A DNA stretch of 64,000 nt from Diplonema japonicum (lineage: Eukaryota; Euglenozoa; Diplonemea; Diplonemida; Diplonemidae), in the NCBI GenBank assembly GCA_964019335.1, contig OZ025670.1:62001-126000 (forward strand). Reading direction: 5' to 3'. The position numbers and the translations under genes were made by a program. The notes below the pieces were generated by a model that ran no database searches, was not told where the DNA came from, and was given only the letters and a program-made list of their open reading frames with translations. This document shows positions 1-9,679 of the stretch, piece after piece. The first letter of the stretch is position 1; each line of letters begins with the position of its first letter.

Positions 1-1
1 G

Positions 2-2674
2 TACGAGGACAAGTTCCTGCTGGCAGAGTTTGTAACGCGGGCAGCGTGCGGCGCGGTGCTGAACTCCCTCGAGGTGTTGGGGCTGGACGGGGCGGGGCTG
101 CGGCAGATGAAGGAGTGGAGCAGAACGAAGGCCGTGACGCTGGAGTTGCGACGAGAGGAGCAGTGCACGTTTGTCAGGAAGACATCGCGGGAGGAGGAGT
201 CGAAGACGAAGCAGGTGACAAAGATTGCAGGGGTGAAGATGGAGAACAAAACGGTGACGACGATCGTGGAGTGGTTCTGGGACGTGGAGGTGAGCTGGGA
301 GCTGTGCGCCTACAGTGGGACAGAGAAGGAGAAACGTGTGACGCTGGTGCGGAGGGAGGGGGCTGTGACGCAAGTGAAGACGCTGTCGGAGACGGCGCCG
401 CACCCGAAGGTGGCGGTGAAGGATAGCATCGCATGTGAGGCGACGTGGCTACTGCAATGCCTGGACGAGGAGCTGAGGGTGGCGTTCAAGGTGAACAGGA
501 ACGGAGAGGGCTGTCACACCCCAAGAAGGAACAAGGAAGTGGAGAGAGCGGTGGGCTGCCTGGAGCAGATGATGTTGTGGTGCAGCTCTATCGCAAGCTA
601 CTTCGAGCACCACATCTTCCCGATACAGCAGAAGCACAACCTGGACCTCCCCTCTCTGCGGCAGGTGGAGAGGATCTTCGTCCCCGTGGTCCCCCTCTTG
701 GAGGCGGTAGAGAAGAATGAGAAGGCGAAGGAGCAGCGGCTGCTAGAGGTACAGAAGGATGGAGGAGAGGAAAAGGAAGGTCAAGGACAAGCACAAGGCA
801 AACACCTGACGGTGGTCGCTGCAACAAATGAGGAGGAGCAGAGCAAGTGCGCCCTCCCCTTGGGAGACCTGGAAGCCTTCTTGGGGGAGGAGAGGAGGGG
901 GCTGGCGGAAAAGAAGGACCTGCTCGCGAAAACCTTCCCTGTGGGGGAGGGGGAAGGGAGCGGGAAGCAGGGGCTGATCACAACGGTGGAGGGCCTGCTG
1001 GTGGTGGTGGTGGGACACCTGCGGGAAATCGGGGAGCGGTATCTGCTGGGGGTGGGGTACATCGAGGGGCTGCTGAGGAAGCAGCTGGTGGGGGCGATCG
1101 GGAAGGAGGTAGGGTCCGAGGACTTCGGGGCGTACATGCGGTTCCACAACAGGAAGCTGTTCCAGGAGGAGGTGGGGCCGCGCGGGTTCTGCTACTCCGT
1201 GAGACGGGGGAAGCACAGCCCCGAAGGGGTGGTCAGCATCGAGGCGAAGAAGGGGATGGATTCGGAGCCTGTGGTGACGGTGGTGCGGCGACTGCCGAAG
1301 GTAGCGGGAGAGGGGACGATGCGGTTTGCACTGAACGCGGCAACGACAGTGTCGCTGGGCGGGGAAAGGTACGTGCACGCATACATCGGGCACAGGTTCT
1401 CGACGGAGGCGATGCCAGAGCTGGAGCTGGTGGCGAGGGCACGGCAGTTCAGCGGCTACATCCTGCTGTTGGGGAGGATCGGGGGCAGGGATTTGTTCCT
1501 CCCGCAGCACGCGATGCTGGTGCAGAACAAGGACGACCTGAAGATCCCCCTCATGCTGGACGAGATCCCCACCCCGCAGGAGTTCCAAGATGCGATCGAG
1601 TCCCTGTCCCCCGAGCAGCAGCGCTTTGCGCAGGCCTACCGCTCCATGCAGCTGGAAGCGACATTGTTCGCCGTGTGCGTCGTGCAAATCAAGCCACAGC
1701 TGGAGAGGGTCCTGAACCTTCCCCCCGACAGCCTCACCAAGGAAATCAAGCTCACCCAGGACCTTCTCCAACTCTTCATCGACTACCAGATCTCCAGCGA
1801 CCTCCTGGCCTTCAAAGCAGACCCCATGGAGGACGAGGACACCATACCGGGCACAAGGAAGCTGCACGAAGTTAAAGAACATGTCGCCGCCTTGCAACAG
1901 ATGCTGAAGCAGGCTAAAGAAGAAGAGATCGAGAAGGAACGGATGTCATGCGAAAGAATGATAATGAGGGGAAATACTGAAATAGTATGTACCAGTTTAA
2001 ACAAAACACGGCTGAATGATTGGGCCTCGATAAAAAAGAAAAGAAGGTCTTCGAGATCGAAAAGCTATTCTTCTGACCCTGTACCTGCACCTGCACCTGA
2101 ACCTGCATCTGCACCCGAACCTGAGTCAGTGGTGGAGGCACCTGCGCAGGATATTTCACCCGAAACGAACGACCTTCAGGGCAACAGAAAGACGCAGCAC
2201 CACGACCCTGAGAGTGAAGGGTACGACATCAGCAGCATCCCACATGAACTGGAGGCAAGGTACAAGGAGTATGATGAGGACAACTGCCTGCGGCCCACTA
2301 TCGTGGGTGTGGGAGGGACATGGAAGAAGACGTTCCAGAAGAACCTGCTGACGAAGCCTGAGGAAGCGACGCTGGGTGCGGAGGAGCAACGGAAGGAGCG
2401 GAACAAGGCATTCGACGTGCTGGACGCTTTGACGCGGTCGGGTGCCTTGGGAGTCGAGGAGGCGGACCTGCACGTCGTTGTAGCAGCAACGCACTGCTTC
2501 GACTTGACGCTGATGGACACTGTGGTGCAGAGGAGCGTCAACCCCGTTGAGAAGGTCGAGCGGTCCACCCTCATCGTCGCCAGCACGGTGCACCAGTCAC
2601 ACCCCACCACCCTCGTCAAACAAGACCAGCTGCAGCGGCTCACCACCTACTCCACTAAACTCATGGAACACTAA
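2..2674 (+). CDS. Large conserved protist protein of unknown function, 5'-truncated by window edge
   Basis: The frame is open from base 2 with no start inside the window, so the N-terminus is missing; about 890 residues are visible. I see no catalytic motif or membrane segment. The N-terminal half is a charged, globular-looking region (for example EWSRTKAVTLELRREEQCTF near residues 38-57). An acidic/lysine-rich stretch follows around residues 635-690, then a low-complexity PAPAPEPASAPEPE segment near residue 700. The C-terminal block contains FDVLDALTRSGALGVEEADL followed by HVVVAATHCFDLTLMDTVVQ and VNPVEKVERSTLIVASTVHQ. From memory these blocks resemble a family of long hypothetical proteins found in oomycetes and other protists, which I cannot name. 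A GTATGT at 1987 lies at the edge of the low-complexity part, but no matching CACAG acceptor is obvious, so I keep one exon. Codon third positions are GC-rich, unlike the flanking A/T-rich DNA. Confidence 0.8.
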   Translation, partial: YEDKFLLAEFVTRAACGAVLNSLEVLGLDGAGLRQMKEWSRTKAVTLELRREEQCTFVRKTSREEESKTKQVTKIAGVKMENKTVTTIVEWFWDVEVSWELCAYSGTEKEKRVTLVRREGAVTQVKTLSETAPHPKVAVKDSIACEATWLLQCLDEELRVAFKVNRNGEGCHTPRRNKEVERAVGCLEQMMLWCSSIASYFEHHIFPIQQKHNLDLPSLRQVERIFVPVVPLLEAVEKNEKAKEQRLLEVQKDGGEEKEGQGQAQGKHLTVVAATNEEEQSKCALPLGDLEAFLGEERRGLAEKKDLLAKTFPVGEGEGSGKQGLITTVEGLLVVVVGHLREIGERYLLGVGYIEGLLRKQLVGAIGKEVGSEDFGAYMRFHNRKLFQEEVGPRGFCYSVRRGKHSPEGVVSIEAKKGMDSEPVVTVVRRLPKVAGEGTMRFALNAATTVSLGGERYVHAYIGHRFSTEAMPELELVARARQFSGYILLLGRIGGRDLFLPQHAMLVQNKDDLKIPLMLDEIPTPQEFQDAIESLSPEQQRFAQAYRSMQLEATLFAVCVVQIKPQLERVLNLPPDSLTKEIKLTQDLLQLFIDYQISSDLLAFKADPMEDEDTIPGTRKLHEVKEHVAALQQMLKQAKEEEIEKERMSCERMIMRGNTEIVCTSLNKTRLNDWASIKKKRRSSRSKSYSSDPVPAPAPEPASAPEPESVVEAPAQDISPETNDLQGNRKTQHHDPESEGYDISSIPHELEARYKEYDEDNCLRPTIVGVGGTWKKTFQKNLLTKPEEATLGAEEQRKERNKAFDVLDALTRSGALGVEEADLHVVVAATHCFDLTLMDTVVQRSVNPVEKVERSTLIVASTVHQSHPTTLVKQDQLQRLTTYSTKLMEH

Positions 2675-3375
2675 TAACGATACCAACGAGAACAGAGCCA
2701 TCTCTCTATCCGTCCCTTGCGCGACTTGGCTCCCTTCAAGAAACAAAGAAGAAGAAAAATAGAGGAAATTAAAAAAAAAAAGTGTCATGTTTTAGGGCAG
2801 GGGTTTTCTATCTCTTTTTTATATTTGTAATCAAGTAGATAGTGCTTGTGCAGGGTACCACCAACACTGGGCTCCTTTATCTCTTATATATTTATATTTC
2901 TTTTCTTATTTACTCCCCTTGCCTCCGACTTTTTTTTATACGTCGTGTTTCCCCCCCTCCTTTTTTTTTAAGAAGCCGCAGAACTTTATATGTCTAGGTT
3001 TTTAAACTCTCAATTTGTTGTTTCACCATCGTCGGCCCCTCCCCACAATAGGTGCTGAATCAGTAAAGTAAAATTGAGAGAAGTGAAGAGAAAAAAAGGC
3101 CATACCTTAATCCCATGCTAGCTAATGGAAGTTTCACTCAAAGCAACATAATTTTTATGAACAGACCCGTTGTTGTTGTTTCGAGGCGCTCTTTTTCTTT
3201 CACTCTCCCACTCCCCCTATTCTTACCTAACACCTCTTTTTTTTTTTTTCCTTCCTTTTTTTCTTCCCTTTTCTTTTTTTATTTATCTCCAACAACGTTC
3301 TTACCCACCTTTTTCCTTCTTTTAAAACTGTGCATTAACAAAAATCTTGACCCCATCCTCAGGCTGGAAATAACA
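2675..3375. other. Intergenic region with T-rich tracts and a copy of a dispersed 3' element
   Basis: No gene is visible. The stretch has several T runs and a pyrimidine-rich tract at 3180-3320 ending in CTCAG at 3349-3361, which is the likely splice acceptor for the next gene. Positions 2828-2893 closely resemble 32415-32478, described separately. Confidence 0.6.
2828..2893 (+). repeat. Dispersed element copy A (matches 32415-32478)
   Basis: This stretch, beginning TAATCAAGTAGATAGTGCTT, aligns with 32415-32478 at roughly 84% identity over about 56 bases by eye, including the shared core CTTGTGCAGGG. Both copies are in + orientation, downstream of a + gene and upstream of a T-rich tract. It could be a retroelement remnant or a structured RNA; nothing decides between them. 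Confidence 0.55.
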
Positions 3376-6300
3376 ATGGAGCAAGATGCTCACGAGAACT
3401 CCGACCCGGGTGAGGAGATTCAGCCACCTGGTCAGGTGATCCTGGCGCAATTGAACGCGCTTTATGAAGATAAAGTGGAGATTGTGGTGCAGAGGCTGAT
3501 GGAGAACTTGCAGCAAGGGGGGTTGAGTGCAGAGGCCGCGTCTGAAGAGCTTGTGTACTCGCTGCTGAACGAACCTTCGTTTGTTTACATGATTTGGAGG
3601 CTGATTCTTACTGACGAAGGGTACCAGAAGACAGAGGAAGAACTGGTTGACGCAGAAGATGCCAACGAGTTACTCGACTGGCTGAAGAGCTTCGGCGGTG
3701 GTGTCATCAATGCAGAAGATGTCGATGTACTGCTCTGCACCTACCACCCCAATAAATACGCGGAACTCTTAGAGTACCTCATGGAACAGTACCCGCACGT
3801 GCCGCAGGTGGAGTTCTTCTACCTCAAAAACAAGCTGCAGAGGCTTAACGATGAGCTCTCGAAGGATATTATCGACCCCGACGAGGAAGAGCTACATTTG
3901 GTGGGCGAAATCACCCACAGGGGGAAACCTAAAATCCCACCCCCCCTCCAGCCCATCCAAGGTCGCGACGGGTCCCGCCAAGCCATCCCCAAATACCGGA
4001 AGAAAAACGGGCGCACCAAATGGCTTTACGAGAATGCGAGAATCGCGCGGATGTATCAGCAACACTTCCGCAAACGGGGCATCATCAGCGTTATCCAGGA
4101 GATAGGTGTCTCTCCTTGGTTCCGAATATTCTTCACAATATGGCTCATCTCGGCTACTGCGCTCGCTGTGGTCGCCGGCTGGCACTGCCTGTTCGTGATG
4201 TTGACAAGGATGTTCTTGCCAGTAGATGGAAACTACTTCATTGTGCTCGCCATCTTCTCCTGCTTCGTCCTGTCTGTCAACTTCGCAGGCTCTTTCTTCA
4301 CCGCCATGGACCGTGTCCTCAACGGCTGGATTTTCCTCGATGACGAGACCTACTTCGGGGATCAAGACTACTCTGCAGAGTACAACAGGAAGATCGAGGA
4401 CGAAGGGCTGGATTCAATGCAGCCCGTTTCAAACCCCCCTGAGCTCACACAGTGCCCTCACCTCCTCCCTTGTGTTCAGGAACGCACGTTCCTCATGCTC
4501 CCCGGCGGAAAGAAGGGGTGGGTGAGAAGGGAATTGTGGCTCTCTATCATTGTCCTCACATCTACAATCCTCCCTTTCCTGTACTCCTTGATCTGGGTGG
4601 CTGCTGACTCGGAGAACATCTACGAGGCCATCGGCGTTTTCGCGCACTGGAACATCATGAACGCTTTGTTCCTGACCTTCTCCTACTGGTTGTACATGTG
4701 GTACTACGCAATGCGGAAGAAGTACGGTGCATGGCGGCGTAACAAGGAGTCTGATGTGAGCTGGTCTGTCGACCTGGACTTCTTGCAAGAGTACGGCCTC
4801 GACGAGCGCACTGTGAGGCGCAACATAGTGCTCATCGTGGTGTCAATTGTCCCCCTGCTCATCACCTTCTGGATGGTGGCGTACGATGACCTGCACGTGA
4901 CAACCCCCTGGATCATCACCGCCGCCTCTATCACCATCCTCCTCATGTGCCTGCGTGAGGTATGGATGAGCGACTCCTGGAAGGAGAGGATCCCGTACGT
5001 CATTGCAGGGCTCATCTTCGTCTTCTTTGTCGTGGGACTCATCGGCAGCATTGTGTCAGGCCGTGGCATCATTGCGGTGTTCCTGCTGTTGGCGATGATG
5101 ACGCAGATGCTGACGGTGAGGCACAGGCCCATTGCCAACGTCGATGAGCTTATGTGGCTGTTCGAGTTCCTGAAGACGGTCTACGAACGTGTCCTCATCA
5201 CGGACGAGGACGCACCACCTTCCACACGCGGTGCTGAGCCCAAGACACCTGGTGCACTGCAGCGAGACGTGCGCAAGAAGCTCAACAAGACGCTGCGGAC
5301 AGAGCGCCGCCGTGCTGCGGAGACAGACCCCAACAGAGAGGGTACCATGGTGCCATGCATGAGCCTGCTAACAGCACTGTGTTCCTTCCCGTGGTGCGTC
5401 AAGAAATGTACATCAAGTGCGGAAAAGGACAGCGAGCCTGTTGAAGACCCTGAGGAAGTGAACAGGGGACACTGGCGCCTCTCAAAGAGGTACTGGGGCG
5501 ACGACGCCATCCCGCCGACATCAGACGCTAAAGGACGCTACGAGCCTACTGACAAGCTGATCCAGACCATGTCACCCAAGCTAGCGGGGTGGTTTGTGCT
5601 CGTGTTCCTTGTCTGGTGCATTGTCGCTTTTGTGCTGGCCAGCACCCTGTCGCAGCCCTCCACGACACCCTCGACTGCTGCCAGCAGCGGGGCTTCGACG
5701 GCGCTGACCTACCCTGTATGCCAGGTGAGGATCCCAGACACCAACTTTAACGTTGTGGACATTGCAAGACTCGTGCAGGCGGCGAACACAGGGCGCAATG
5801 CGTACATCTCCCACGCACGTGCCATGTCAGCTGCGTCGATGGATGTCAGCGACGACAAGGGATACTACGGTGCCACGTGGACCAACTTGACCATATTGGT
5901 CATCAGTACAAAGCTGGAGAACGAGTTCATGCTGCGGGACCTGGACCTCTGGGGCGACAGCATGGCGTTCCAGGTGTTCTCGGCAGTGGTGCCATTCGCG
6001 AGGTTCTTCGGGAACGACATCACTGAGCGGTTTGTGGACGGGCTGAGGTTCATGAAGCGGGCAATGGACCCGACGGACGTGGAGGAGAAGGACGCGATGT
6101 ACGGGCTGACGGTGGTTGTCCAGAAGCATCAGGCGAACCAGAACAAGGTCATCATCGCAGGGCACGGGACAAACGGTGGCGTGGCCAAGATCCTGGCAGC
6201 ACGGACAGGGTCAAGGGCAGTGACTTTTAACGCCCCAGGCACACACTGGCTCGAAAGACGATTCCCTGCAAAGAGCAACATCATGAATGAGATCAACATC

Positions 6301-6552
6301 ATCGCCGATAATGATGTGGCCAGCGACGTGGACGTGCAGACGGGTGCCCAGCAGATCATCAAGTATGGTTATGTTGTTCATTTTTATAATTTCCCCCTTC
6401 TTCACAGGTGTGATAAGGACAGCAAGGCGGACTGCTTCAGCCTGGACCACACAATCTGCCAGTTGGACAACTCCTGCTTTGGGAAAACTGAGGTGTGTAA
6501 AAAAGGAGATTGCGGAAATGCTAACACGAACCACACATCACAGACATGTTGA
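3376..6552 (+). CDS. Polytopic membrane protein with C-terminal class-3-lipase-like domain lacking the catalytic serine
   Basis: The start is the ATG at 3376, just after CTCAG; the upstream open stretch encodes only low-complexity residues from a T-rich tract. A 45-nt in-frame intron is likely at 6363-6407 (GTATGG...CACAG), giving about 1043 residues. The N-terminal ~240 residues are soluble and helical. Hydrophobic segments follow at roughly 250-277, 286-310, 387-410, 425-446, 483-503, 512-526, 541-561 and 564-579, then a cytosolic loop and a last span at 736-756. The C-terminal domain has a lipase-like layout: strand VIIAGHGTNGGVA (glycine of GHG at residue 929), VTFNAP, NIIADNDVASDVD and a late LDHTIC. 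In class-3 lipases the elbow is GHSLGG or GHSKGG; here no serine is present. I infer a membrane protein with an inactive or divergent alpha/beta-hydrolase domain on the non-cytosolic side. Confidence 0.8.
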   Translation: MEQDAHENSDPGEEIQPPGQVILAQLNALYEDKVEIVVQRLMENLQQGGLSAEAASEELVYSLLNEPSFVYMIWRLILTDEGYQKTEEELVDAEDANELLDWLKSFGGGVINAEDVDVLLCTYHPNKYAELLEYLMEQYPHVPQVEFFYLKNKLQRLNDELSKDIIDPDEEELHLVGEITHRGKPKIPPPLQPIQGRDGSRQAIPKYRKKNGRTKWLYENARIARMYQQHFRKRGIISVIQEIGVSPWFRIFFTIWLISATALAVVAGWHCLFVMLTRMFLPVDGNYFIVLAIFSCFVLSVNFAGSFFTAMDRVLNGWIFLDDETYFGDQDYSAEYNRKIEDEGLDSMQPVSNPPELTQCPHLLPCVQERTFLMLPGGKKGWVRRELWLSIIVLTSTILPFLYSLIWVAADSENIYEAIGVFAHWNIMNALFLTFSYWLYMWYYAMRKKYGAWRRNKESDVSWSVDLDFLQEYGLDERTVRRNIVLIVVSIVPLLITFWMVAYDDLHVTTPWIITAASITILLMCLREVWMSDSWKERIPYVIAGLIFVFFVVGLIGSIVSGRGIIAVFLLLAMMTQMLTVRHRPIANVDELMWLFEFLKTVYERVLITDEDAPPSTRGAEPKTPGALQRDVRKKLNKTLRTERRRAAETDPNREGTMVPCMSLLTALCSFPWCVKKCTSSAEKDSEPVEDPEEVNRGHWRLSKRYWGDDAIPPTSDAKGRYEPTDKLIQTMSPKLAGWFVLVFLVWCIVAFVLASTLSQPSTTPSTAASSGASTALTYPVCQVRIPDTNFNVVDIARLVQAANTGRNAYISHARAMSAASMDVSDDKGYYGATWTNLTILVISTKLENEFMLRDLDLWGDSMAFQVFSAVVPFARFFGNDITERFVDGLRFMKRAMDPTDVEEKDAMYGLTVVVQKHQANQNKVIIAGHGTNGGVAKILAARTGSRAVTFNAPGTHWLERRFPAKSNIMNEINIIADNDVASDVDVQTGAQQIIKYGYVVHFYNFPLLHRCDKDSKADCFSLDHTICQLDNSCFGKTEVCKKGDCGNANTNHTSQTC
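6363..6407 (+). other. Intron, 45 nt, in the lipase-like membrane protein gene
   Basis: It begins GTATGG and ends CTTCACAG after a pyrimidine tract. The length is a multiple of three, so the frame is open with or without removal. Splicing joins Lys to Cys-Asp-Lys. The ends match introns elsewhere in the window that must be removed. Confidence 0.65.
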
Positions 6553-6629
6553 AAGAAGAAAGGTCATAAAATAAATACAAAAAGGGGCTCATGATGCTAT
6601 CATTTTCATTAGAGATTTTTTTTTTTTGC

Positions 6630-8189
6630 ATGGACGGCGAGCACAGGGCCAAGCCCCTTGTGGGAATGGAGCGGGCGTGCGGAAGGCTGGCTGCCATGCC
6701 GTTGGGATTCTCACAGAAGGCAAGGATCATCTCCAGCTCCATCCTCCCCTCTTGCCTCTACGGTGTTGCGTATGCCCCCCCCTCGAAAGTGGATGCAGGC
6801 ACAATCCGGTCGAGAGTAGCGACATGCCTCTGGGGACCGAAGTTCAAGATGCGCTCACCGTGTGCTGTAGCGAACATCTTGCTGCCGGGGCACACGACGG
6901 ACCCGCTGGTGGTGACGCTTTATCGACTGTTGTGCACGGTGGTGAAGGTTGGTAGGTCGGATGCAGAGCTGTGGGACCGGATGGGAAGGTGTGCCGCCCT
7001 GTACCTGCAGAGCGACGTGGAGGCCCAGGGACCAGTGGGAACTCTAGTGAGACGATGGCTGCCGGCGGTCGGGAAGAGCTGGAGTTTTGTGGAAGGGCTG
7101 CGTACCACGACCGAGCGGGAACGCAAACACGAGATCCGCCGAGTGGCACGGGCCATGACAGCAGCGGAACAAGCAGAAGGGAGGACCTCCTACAGCGGCA
7201 TGCCAGAGGGGGCCGACCCGGTCACGAACGGGTGGTGGAGGGCGCTCGCGAACAACCCGATGGCGGCGTACAGGTTGAGGAGGCTGATTGCTGGGGCGGT
7301 GTTTGCGGTGTACCCTGCGGTGCGGGGAGTGGCGGAGGGGCCGGACAACCCGCTGCAGCACCTCTGTGACGTGTGTGGGGAGCGTTACGGCAGCTACACC
7401 GAGGTGCTGGAGCACGCCCTCTGGCGATGCGAACTCGGAGATGCGGTGCGGGGCAAGGCAGAGTATGCGAGTCTCGACCCGGCGACCATGCCGAACGCGA
7501 CGACGCTCCACGGGATAGTGCCCAGGGGATGCCAAGACAAGCCGAGGGCCCTGTTGGTGCAAAGGTACCTGCTGGAGGTGGTCACACTGAGGGATACGGC
7601 GGTGGAAGCGAACCGCGCATTGCAGACGCAGACATACCCGTGGCGGGTGGTCGTGACGGGAAGGGCACACCCGACGCCGACGGTGGCCGAATTACGTGGG
7701 CTGGGAGCATCGGGGAAGGTGATGGACAGGCTGCTGGGGCCGGTGCTGAGGTGGCTGAGTGGCTTGCTGTGGGATGACGCCCCTGGACGGCACACGACGG
7801 TTACGACGCTGGAGCTTGCCCTCGACTTCGAGCGGGAGACGGAGCTGCCGCTAGACGACGGCGGGGAAGTGGGCAAGGTGGAGGACCTGGGCGTCAAGGC
7901 AAGGAGGCTGAGGTATGTGCTGAGACGTGTCCAGGACCTGTACCACGCTGATGGCAGAAGGACGGCGTTCCCAGCAGCGCGAGTGGATCGCGTCAACTCC
8001 CTGCGCTGTATAGGAGGACCGACCACACACGGGTATGACAGGAGGCCAGTACTCCCGGAGCGAACCATGAGCAGCATCGAAGGCTTGCGTGACACGTACC
8101 TGTCGCAGACCCCGACAAGGCTGCCCCGCAGTTTTACCACCGCAGTAGGAACCCGCCAGAGCCCCCAGAACGGGGACAACGGGGACTAA
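6630..8189 (+). mobile_element. 5'-truncated LINE-type (non-LTR) retrotransposon remnant, region C-terminal to RT
   Basis: A 520-residue frame starts right after a T run (6607-6627). The opening region (SQKARIISSSILPSCLYGVA) and the following LLPGHTTDP resemble the segment downstream of the reverse-transcriptase fingers and palm in non-LTR elements. No RT catalytic box (YxDD) is present. A zinc-binding pattern C-x2-C-x12-H-x4-C begins at the Cys codon 7365 (CDVCGERYGSY...H...C), a usual C-terminal feature of such elements. The frame ends at 8189, and a long A run lies at 8339-8370. The likely origin is a 5'-truncated insertion whose remaining frame is intact, so it is either recent or retained. 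It is out of keeping with its single-function neighbours. I could not identify target-site duplications. Confidence 0.65.
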
Positions 8190-8340
8190 GAACAGCGCGG
8201 CCGGTGAGCGCAAAAACGCATACCTTAAAAGAATAGTTTTTTTTTTTTTTTTTGTTTTGTTGTAAACACCTTTTCTTTTTTTTTTTTCTTTGTGTGTCCT
8301 CTTCTTCCCTTAAGTCTTGGAGAACGAGAAAAAAAAGAAG

Positions 8341-8372
<32 letters not shown>

Positions 8373-9679
8373 AGTTTTGATATTTTTTTATGAGCAAGCA
8401 CACTTGGACTGGTGTTTTCTTTTATTTAACCCCGTTGCCGCCATTCCTGTTCTACTTTCTTATTTTACACTCATTTTCGTTTTTCTTTTCTTTTTCTTTC
8501 TTTCTTTTCTCCTCCTTTCCCGCCACTAGTGCATGCAAGCAATTGCCGAAATGGGGGGGTTTTTTTCTTCTTTTTTTCTTCTTTTTTTCTTCTTTTTTTT
8601 TTCCCTTTCTCTCTTCTTGACAGCTTTTTACTTTGTGTCTTTCAGTTTTTTGTTGCCCCAATAAACTTCCCTTCTCTTTTTTTTTTTTTTCGTGTAGAAG
8701 AAAAAAAAGAGGGGCAAAGTGGCACAGATAGCAAGGTAAAAAGAATGACGAAATAAACAGGCAGAACTTCTTAGGTGGGAAAGAGGAAGGAAAAGGAAGA
8801 CGGAAAAGAGCTAGATTTTTAATTTTTATTTATTTTTTTTATTTTTTCTCAAAAAAAAAAATCTGCCTTGATTCCTGTTCGTAACAAAAAAAGGGGCAGA
8901 ATGAAAGAGAGAGAATACAAAAAAAAAGTTGTTTTTTTTATCGAAAGATGGAATGGCATGAAATAGTAGAAATTGACAAATTTGTAAGATATGTTCCCCC
9001 TCCCCCTCCTCCCTCCCCCCTCCCCCTTTTTTTTCGCGTCCCCGTGTTAAGGTGAGGGGGAAAAAATCAAAAGGGGGAGGGACCAAGAAACAATGGACCC
9101 CCCTTTCTTCCCCTCGCCACCCCCTTCATACTAACCCTTGTGTTATGTGGAAATCATACAGGTGGAACAAATAAAATAGAAAAATAAAAATAAAAAAGGG
9201 GGGTGGTGACAACCCCCGAGCGAATACCCGAACTTCCCTTTTTAAAAAAAAAAAAGTAAAATGAGCTTTAAGAAGAAATGATAATTGCAATTCAGGAGGG
9301 GTTACTGTGGAAAGTTGCCCCCCCCCCCCCCCCCGGTCCCTGATGGCTACTACCTTTTTTTAAGGAGTGGGTTTGGTGTGTGAATTCTTTCTCCTCTTTC
9401 TTCTTTTCTCTCTCTCTCTTTTTTTTTCCCCCCCTCGCCCCTATTCCTCTACAAATAGACAGAATATATATTTTTTTTTCTTTCTTTTTCCTGTCCCGCC
9501 CATGCCCATTCCCTCCCCCGTTGTTATTTCCCCCCTCCTTTACTTTCCCCCACACACCATCCCTTCTCTTTTTTTTGTTGGTGATCCTTCCCCCCCCCCC
9601 CCCCCCCCGTTTCTCCCATCTTCTTAATCCACGGCAAGAATAATGACGAGGAAAAAGAATATAGGCTAATGCTAAAAAA
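8190..9679. other. Intergenic, homopolymer-rich; no gene seen
   Basis: The stretch is dominated by runs: A at 8339-8370, T tracts, C16 near 9319-9334 and C18 near 9591-9608. Possible frames here encode only poly-Phe or poly-Lys stretches and are rejected. The last ~300 bases are pyrimidine-rich and may serve the next gene's 5' processing. Confidence 0.6.

Noticed and set aside
1987-2060. Possible intron in the first gene (GTATGT at 1987)
   Set aside because: No CACAG-type acceptor follows at the usual distance and the frame is open throughout.
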